A stretch of 20,245 bases of DNA from a virus, in the IMG/VR virus record IMGVR_UViG_3300005918_000176, positions 1-20,245 of that record; one strand, given 5' to 3'. Below are positions 6,140 through 12,200 of the stretch, in pieces (the stretch's first letter is position 1; every line of letters starts with the position of its first letter). The notes under the pieces are model-generated. The model had not been told where the DNA came from. It did no database searches and saw only the letters and a program-made list of their open reading frames with translations. The translations under genes and the position numbers were made by a program.

Positions 6140-6570
6140 AAACAAAAAAAGACAACAAAAATAAAACTCGTACCCACACTCCATTAAAAAAGGAAGTTAT
6201 ACAGGTTCGCTTAGATCCTAAATTAAAATTCTCTGCGGACATTGCGGCAAGAGTTCAAAGACGCAAGATCTCTTCTTTTGTCCAGTGGGCGATTGCCAGG
6301 ACACTAAAGACCTGCAAGCTGGAAGATGGAGAAATGGTACTCAATGTAGTACATGAGGTTTGGAGCGTTAACGAGCACGAAAGGTTTATAAACCTCGCCA
6401 TCAAATATCCGTCACTTTTGAATTTTGAAGAGGAGAAGATGTGGAAGTGCATTAAGGATGAAAGCAACCTATGCATTAAAGGCCTCGTCGGGGATCAGGT
6501 CGTTGACGTGGATATGGAAAAACTCGACAAGAAATGGGACGCCATTAAGCTGAAAGCAGACCAAAGCTGA
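6136..6570 (+). CDS. Ribbon-helix-helix-like DNA-binding protein
   Basis: ATG 6136 follows GGAGG. The 144-residue product has a basic N-terminus, then residues about 21-57 (VIQVRLDP, then a helix, then RRKISSFVQWAIARTL) that resemble a ribbon-helix-helix fold: a beta strand with alternating residues, then two helices. The rest is acidic and hydrophobic with no known domain. It may regulate the phage early region, for example through the 13-bp repeats at 1166-1239; that link is speculative. It is translationally coupled to the preceding small ORF (ATGA). Confidence 0.55.
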   Translation: MKTKKDNKNKTRTHTPLKKEVIQVRLDPKLKFSADIAARVQRRKISSFVQWAIARTLKTCKLEDGEMVLNVVHEVWSVNEHERFINLAIKYPSLLNFEEEKMWKCIKDESNLCIKGLVGDQVVDVDMEKLDKKWDAIKLKADQS

Positions 6571-6590
6571 ACCAGGGGCAGGGAGATGAA

Positions 6591-6815
6591 ATGATTAGCA
6601 CTGACGAATTGAGAAAAGCGGCAATATGTATATATATAGCAACGCCTAGACCTGTGGCGCGGGATATTTCTGATAGATTAGAAGGAGCCGCACAAGAAAT
6701 TGATGAGCTGAGGGAATTTGCGATATGGATGACCGGATGTTACGACTTCAGCCAGCATCCATATTTTTGCCTTAAACGTGACAAACTTTTAAAGGAGCAA
6801 AAACCCGCTGGCTAA
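6591..6815 (+). CDS. Small protein of unknown function, last gene of the rightward arm
   Basis: ATG 6591 is preceded by AGGGAG with a 5-nt gap. The 74-residue product is mostly helical (TDELRKAAICIYIATP, DRLEGAAQEIDELREFAIWM) with a basic tail (KRDKLLKEQKPAG). No family is recognised. Its TAA stop at 6813-6815 overlaps the stop of the convergent endolysin gene, leaving no room for a terminator between the arms. Confidence 0.7.
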   Translation: MISTDELRKAAICIYIATPRPVARDISDRLEGAAQEIDELREFAIWMTGCYDFSQHPYFCLKRDKLLKEQKPAG

Positions 6816-7252
6816 AAACAAGTATAAAACCGATGATTGCCTATAATCCCCAAAGACTTTAATTTTTTAGCCCATGATGGTGAAACGCTCAACGTATGAT
6901 AATGTGTAGGGCCTCCCACAAAATCCTTAATCCGGCCAAGATAAATTTGCTCTGCTATCATAACACACTCAAGCCAGACGGCACCCTTTATTTTTTTGGC
7001 AGTTATTAATTTTTTCAGATTTGAATCGAGTTGATTAAAGCATGAAAATTGTTTGGGACAGAGAATAACTTGCCTCCAATTATATCCCCAGCCCCAATGG
7101 CCCGGATGTTTTACTCTTGTTAACACAGTTAATCCGACACCAATTTTTCCGCTCCATGTTTCTGACCGGGCCTCCCCGAATATGAGCCCCGCCAGTAAAT
7201 CAAATTCCGACCAGCAAAGAAGCATGTTATCTGCGCCATGTTTTGATTTCAT
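6812..7252 (-). CDS. SleB/CwlJ-type cell wall hydrolase (phage endolysin)
   Basis: This 146-residue protein is almost entirely the Hydrolase_2 (SleB/CwlJ) catalytic domain. It has LAGLIFGEARSE with the putative catalytic Glu27, GKIGVGLTVLTRVKHP, WRQVILCPKQFSCFN, then GPTHYHT (114-120), SPSWAK and HRFY. SleB-type enzymes cut peptidoglycan glycan strands. There is no signal peptide and no wall-binding domain, so release would depend on the holins upstream in the same operon. ATG 7252 is chosen; an in-frame ATG at 7225 is possible, and neither has a strong Shine-Dalgarno sequence. It is the last gene of the late leftward operon. Confidence 0.88.
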   Translation of the reverse strand: MKSKHGADNMLLCWSEFDLLAGLIFGEARSETWSGKIGVGLTVLTRVKHPGHWGWGYNWRQVILCPKQFSCFNQLDSNLKKLITAKKIKGAVWLECVMIAEQIYLGRIKDFVGGPTHYHTLSVSPSWAKKLKSLGIIGNHRFYTCF

Positions 7253-7361
7253 TTTAAGCCAACGCCCAGTAAGTCGCCCCCCGGCCTTTTGACCATCCCA
7301 TTGCCGTCCAGCCAGGGAGCGTGTTGCGTAATTGGGATGCTAAAAATATAACTATCTTTTT

Positions 7362-7730
7362 TTATTCAATTCCAACCCCCCCAGGTTTTCCGGGAGGCTC
7401 CCAGTTTGTACAACTAAATACTCCAGCATTATATCGTATGCTTTCATGCCCGGCCTGGTCGCAAGCGCCTACCATAAAAAGCCTTAGCTCTCTACTCGGT
7501 ACATCATACACAAGCTCTGCGGTTGGTGCTGTTACTTCGCCTACCTGCTCCCATGTCCAGGTAGTCATATCTACTTGCGTTCCCATGTAGACCCTGTAGC
7601 ACTGTATGTCGGGTTCCGGATTAGCATCCCATTGAAGATGAATTTCTTTGGCTTGTGCTACCAGGAAAGCCACGGGCAGAAGAACAGCGGCAAAGAACAG
7701 GATAAATAGCAATTTATTCCACAGTTTCAT
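7362..7730 (-). CDS. Secreted fibronectin type III-like domain protein
   Basis: AAGGAG lies 8 nt before the ATG and overlaps the stop of the upstream gene. Residues 1-27 form a clear signal peptide (LLFILFFAAVLLPVAFLVAQA). The rest resembles a single fibronectin type III domain: IHLQWDANPEPDIQCYRVY, then TAELVYDVP and FMVGACDQAGHES. Such domains bind proteins or sugars and occur on phage and surface proteins. An exported fibronectin-like protein inside a lysis cassette is unusual. It might act in the host envelope during infection or lysis, which is an inference. Confidence 0.75.
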   Translation of the reverse strand: MKLWNKLLFILFFAAVLLPVAFLVAQAKEIHLQWDANPEPDIQCYRVYMGTQVDMTTWTWEQVGEVTAPTAELVYDVPSRELRLFMVGACDQAGHESIRYNAGVFSCTNWEPPGKPGGVGIE

Positions 7731-7742
7731 GATGTTGTCTCC

Positions 7743-8264
7743 TTATTCTGGTCTTACCAACCTAAACGTACCGCAGTCCATCATTGCGGGATCGTCTATT
7801 GCATAACCAAGAGCTGGATGCAGCGGGTTCTCCATCCTGCCACCTCGCATACCAACACACTTGATTTCCCATTCTCTGGCGTTATCTCTCAATATGATTC
7901 CCCATGTGGATTCCAGGCAAAACAAGCCTTCTGCCAGTATGTCGTAGGTGTCCATGCCTCTGGCTATCCAAGATCCGCAACACTCTGTAGCGTTAACGTT
8001 ACAGCTTGCAGGCTCGGCATAGATGGATATGGTTGCTAATGGCCCGTCGACGTTAGACACAAAGATCCACTCCGGATCTTCATAAACTATTAAGAATGCC
8101 TGCAAGAAAGGTATTGTGTTTGTGTCCACAGGTATGTCCGGCGGTGTGTCTTCTTCCCCTGGCGGTGTCGGTGGATTGAAGAAGTCATCAAAGGGGGACC
8201 CTGCACAGATAATAGGGAAAGCCAACAAAAAACAGAAGAGTATGGATAGACATTTATTTTTCAT
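7743..8264 (-). CDS. Secreted cysteine-rich protein of unknown function
   Basis: The 173-residue product starts with a signal peptide (LSILFCFLLAFPIICAGS); C20 lies near the likely cleavage site, but the preceding residues are not a standard lipobox. A Pro/acidic linker (PPTPPGEEDTPPDIPVDTN) follows, then a compact domain with cysteines in ASCNVNATECCGSW, GLFCLES, EIKCVG and MMDCGTF, suggesting disulfide bonds outside the cytoplasm. No family is recognised. It lies between the holin-like genes and the second exported protein, and the start overlaps closely with the upstream gene end. Confidence 0.7.
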   Translation of the reverse strand: MKNKCLSILFCFLLAFPIICAGSPFDDFFNPPTPPGEEDTPPDIPVDTNTIPFLQAFLIVYEDPEWIFVSNVDGPLATISIYAEPASCNVNATECCGSWIARGMDTYDILAEGLFCLESTWGIILRDNAREWEIKCVGMRGGRMENPLHPALGYAIDDPAMMDCGTFRLVRPE

Positions 8265-8273
8265 GTGTCCACC

Positions 8274-8564
8274 CTACTCCTTCTTGTCTCGAGTGGCCAC
8301 TCCCAACAACCCTATGATTGTAAATCCGCAGGTCACTATTTCGCCAACCATTTCCGGGGACATGTAGGCACCACAGGCTGTAGCTATGGCAGCGAGGCCG
8401 CGCCAGGTAGAAGGTTCTTTGAGCCTGCCGACCAAAAAGTCGAGCCCTTTTCTTTTCTTTGCGAGAGGGATATCGCTTGGCATAGAAGCAAATGCCCTTT
8501 TTACTTCATCAACATCCTCGGCCATTTCCTTGTATTTTTCTTCTATTCCAACAGGATTAGTCAT
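8274..8564 (-). CDS. Putative holin with two membrane segments
   Basis: GGGAG lies 6 nt before the ATG. The 96-residue product has a charged N-terminal half (about 1-50), the motif EPSTWRGLAAI, and two hydrophobic segments, about 55-68 and 72-90, followed by a charged tail (TRDKKE). This matches small phage holins in which a STWRGL-type motif leads into the first membrane segment. Holins form membrane lesions that release endolysin. The next gene upstream is another small membrane protein and the endolysin lies downstream, so this is a lysis cassette. Confidence 0.7.
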   Translation of the reverse strand: MTNPVGIEEKYKEMAEDVDEVKRAFASMPSDIPLAKKRKGLDFLVGRLKEPSTWRGLAAIATACGAYMSPEMVGEIVTCGFTIIGLLGVATRDKKE

Positions 8565-8576
8565 ACATATCTCCCT

Positions 8577-8819
8577 TTAATGCACAAATATTTTTATAAC
8601 TGAACTGCCCAGAAGCGCAAGAGCGAGAACTATCCCACCCCCAATACTGGCATAAAACTTTAAAGTAGAGGGACCCGGAGTGTCCTTGAGTTGTTGTTTT
8701 AGCAAGGCAACCTCAGTGACAAGCCCGCCTTTGTTGTCAGCACCATTAAGAACAACAAACACCTTGCCTAATAATGTTTTAATATCGGTTAGCTGGTTTA
8801 AGCATTCAGAATCATTCAT
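8577..8819 (-). CDS. Small coiled-coil membrane protein, XhlA- or holin-like
   Basis: GGAGG lies 7 nt before the ATG. The 80-residue product has a helical N-terminus (about 1-47, with LVTEVALLKQQLKD) and one strongly hydrophobic segment near the C-terminus (about 57-78, ASIGGGIVLALALLGSSVIKIF). This layout is like XhlA-type proteins that assist holins in phage lysis. It is immediately upstream of the putative holin, and its stop overlaps the holin ribosome binding site. The family cannot be fixed by eye. Confidence 0.6.
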   Translation of the reverse strand: MNDSECLNQLTDIKTLLGKVFVVLNGADNKGGLVTEVALLKQQLKDTPGPSTLKFYASIGGGIVLALALLGSSVIKIFVH

Positions 8820-8846
8820 AAAGCAACCTCCGCCAACAAGCTATAT

Positions 8847-9266
8847 TTACACCTCAAAATACAGAACGCATTTACCCGTTGCTGAGTTGACAGAGTTTCC
8901 GGAAAGGTTAAACGTCCATGTGCCAGCGCATAGCCTTGGACCGTAATCAGCGCCTATCTTTGGTTGTGTCTGCTCACTGTTTATGGTATGCCTATCTTTG
9001 AGCTCACCTCCAAAAACATCGACCCCATATTCATCCTTAATTTCGATGTCATAGCTAGCAGTCGGAGCAACAGACCCCGGATCAGTAACGGCAAGGACGC
9101 ACTTGCGCCCGAGGACAGCGAGTACATTGGCTGCACTAAAATCAACAGCAGTGACAGCTCCCCCACTCGACGCGCCAACCCAGTCAATCTCAGCAAGTAC
9201 TATTCCGCGATCCTCAGAGTAGGGCGTGGACACCTTTGAAATTGTTATGGTTACAGAACCAGCCAT
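8847..9266 (-). CDS. Probable beta-rich virion protein
   Basis: I place the start at ATG 9266 (MAGSVTITISKVS), 8 nt after GGGGAG and 1 nt after the stop of the giant gene. A longer frame from 9290 would start inside that gene with no binding site. The 139-residue product is rich in Val, Thr, Ser and Gly and looks all-beta, with IDWVGASSGGAVTAVDFSAANVLAVLG, SYDIEIKDEYGVDVFGG and GTWTFNLSGNS. Small proteins of this kind are common minor capsid, tail or head-decoration proteins near phage tail genes. No specific family is recognised. Confidence 0.6.
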   Translation of the reverse strand: MAGSVTITISKVSTPYSEDRGIVLAEIDWVGASSGGAVTAVDFSAANVLAVLGRKCVLAVTDPGSVAPTASYDIEIKDEYGVDVFGGELKDRHTINSEQTQPKIGADYGPRLCAGTWTFNLSGNSVNSATGKCVLYFEV

Positions 9267-9267
9267 T

Positions 9268-12200
9268 TTATTGTCTCCCCTTACTTCCATATAGTAGATT
9301 AAAGTTACTCATTCTTGTTCTGATGCCTTCGTTTATCGCGTCAACCGTTTTTTCTTTCGACTCTTTGGCAAGTGCCTTGTTTGCTTCCACCTCATTTCGC
9401 CTGCCCCTTAGCCTCCGGATCTCTTTTCGGTCAAGCTTTACCCTGTCTCTGAATCGTAGTTGCCACGAATATTTTGTCCTAACACTGGAAAGCTTTTCAA
9501 TGTCCTTAATTTGTGCAAAATGCTTTTCAGACTTTTCGGCATATCTTATTTCATTAAGATTATCATAAAACTTTGTCCGAGTATAGAATTCGCTTTTCTC
9601 ACCGTAAAGCCTTCTGGCGAAAGGAATCTTGCTAACCTTAACATCTTTCTTTGAAAGGGTTGCGGGCAATTCAAGGACATTACCCATAAACTTGCCCGCC
9701 CCACCGGTAAAGGTGTCTACAAACAAGTCAATAATCTCTGGAGATATATCAATTTTTCCGGGGACAACCTCGTCTCCACCGGTCAAGTCATTTAATTCCT
9801 TAGATATGACTTTAGATAAACCCCTGACACTTTTCCAGTGCATTTGATATTCAGGTTTCGGAACGTCAAATGGCATTTGCTCTGGTTTAAGAGGAGCTCC
9901 GGCAAAGTTCTTATTCTCTTTCCATTGAACAAACGGATCAAGTATGGTCGGAGCAATAAATTGTAGAATAGATCCTTCCCCTCCTACAGGATTAAATGAG
10001 CTTATGACCGCACTCGCCAATTTTCCAGCAGCACCTATAGCGGAGAACTCTTTTTTATTTGGATCTACTGCCTCGCCTATTACCTGGCCGAGCACATGGA
10101 GGGTGTTATATCCCCATGGAAGCGGACAAATCTTAAAATAGTCTCCGTTCGGACGCATAAGAATCAGATTTCTCTCCTTAATCCAGCTAGGGATTTTGTC
10201 GTATTTCTTTTCTCCGTCGTCGTCGTCACCACCTAATGTCCTGTTTAAAATGTCCAGCATTACAGCGAAACCAACGGTCCCGTACATCATAGCTCGAACT
10301 TTCTTATTTCTTTTTGCTGCCATTATTAGCCTTGCGCTGCCCTGTATGTTGGCACCAAAAAACAAGTAGAAAGCACCCAGGGCCTGGCCGACGTCTCCCC
10401 TGCGGTTAAAGTTAACGGTAAGGTTTTTAGCCGCTGAAGCAGCCTTTTCCTTGCTGATGCCAGCCTTTACAAGATGTTTGTATGTTGACAGCCTGATCGC
10501 ATTCTCAACGGCAACATTTTCTCGGCTGATCAAGGTAAAGGCACTCTTAATAATTTTTCTGGCGGATACCCCGGGACCAGACCCAAGCAATGAAAGCTTT
10601 TTCTTAAGAGCCTTCTCCCTGGACTCTGTGTCTTTGTAGTACTCCATCCATCCGGTTTGGCCACCATGTTCTCTAAAATCTTTATAGTCTTGTGACCATT
10701 CAGTATCGTATTTTCCCCTAATGCCCTTCCGTATCCCGGCAAGAGCCTTAAAGACATCTTTGAAAATTCGGCCCCGAATTTTCTCGGCCTGTGTGTCGTT
10801 GATGTTATAGCCAGCGGTTTGAAGATCTTTCAGAAAGTTATTTAATATAAATTCAGGGCTAGCAGCAGTATTCACTATTGCCAGGTAGCGATTTATCTTA
10901 GACATTATATTTATAATGGCATTACCGCTTCCAGATCCCAGGTTTTTCAAGCCAATGGCTATTCTTTGGGCATGAACGTTCTGCTCGTCGAAAGTTATCG
11001 TGTGCTCAACCCCGTCAACCTTTACCACTAAGACATTATCTTTGAATTTGTACGCACGGTCCTTTCCATACACCACTTCGCCCAAGGAAGAGGGTAGCCC
11101 GGTCATTGGATCAACCTTGCCGTCAAACACCCGAGTTTGTTCAGGGTAACCTTCTGGCCGTTTACCGCGACTTCTCCAGCTCCTTTTGCTCAGTAAAGGC
11201 TTTAATTCCGGGGCGTCAACCTCCCACATGCTGCTTTTATGCTTACTCGCAAACTTGAGCATTGCACGGCCAATCTTTGCTTTCTCTGCCCTTATGATTG
11301 AGGCCTCATGTTGAGCCAAAATGTTAGTAAGTATGTTCACCGCACGTCTCTGTGAGCTACCAGTGAGGCGCCGCTTTGACTCAGGACCGGCAATATTCAT
11401 CCCTTGCCCTCTTTTTGGCATCCCGGCGTCTTTACCTTCTCTCTTGAGAGGGACATAAAACTTGTAAGCACTGGACCACGCCTCAATTTCCTCGGGAGTA
11501 GCCAAGCCCTCCGCTACAAGTAAATCCCTGGTTGACCCAACCACATCGTCAACCTTTTTGGCAAGAATTTCCATGGCCTCATTGCCTTCGTACTCATTAA
11601 GGATGCCATCGGCCTCTTCGTCTGTCATCCCGGAAAGGGCTTCATTGTCCTCTCTTTTTGGATTCAAGGCCATAAATCTGGCGTTGGCCTCTCTGGCGTG
11701 TCTCGCATAAAGGTATCGCTCAAGATTTTCAAGACCGATGCCTGTCTTGACTATGTCTTCCGTGAGCGGATCAATTACGTTTGCGTCAAATTCCTCTACT
11801 CGTCTCGCGACCTGATCATGGTAAAGCTCTTCAGTCTGATAGGTGTTTTCATCGTCCTCAAGCTCTACATGCGGAGGTAATACAATGGCATCCTGTACAA
11901 TCTTGAGAGAGTTGAAACGGTCCTGAATTTTGAATTGAATAAGGTTGAAAGCCTGCCGCACACTTCCTTCTATAGGTAGGTCGAAACCTTCAGGAGATAT
12001 GGGACTTTCAAAAACCTTCTTCGCAACCTTAATCCCTTCAATGTTTTCGGTGGTTAACGAAGCCCCTGTACCCTTGAGGGTCTGCTCGACCAGTGCAGCG
12101 GCCCAGGCAGAAAGGTCCTGCTCATCCGAAAGCTTTAAATGTGCCGGAAGCTGCGGAGGCCCGCCCCTTATTATACCGTGATAGGACTCTATCGCCTCCC

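Noticed and set aside
7253-7361. Short frames upstream of the endolysin (MGWSKGRGATYWALA and another ending LLGVGLK).
   Set aside because: They are very short and lack good ribosome binding sites, so I could not support them as genes.
8155-8176. A partial match to the CRISPR repeat end (GTGGATTGAA).
   Set aside because: Only about 10 bases match, there is no stem before it, and it is explained by the FFNPPTPP coding sequence on the minus strand.
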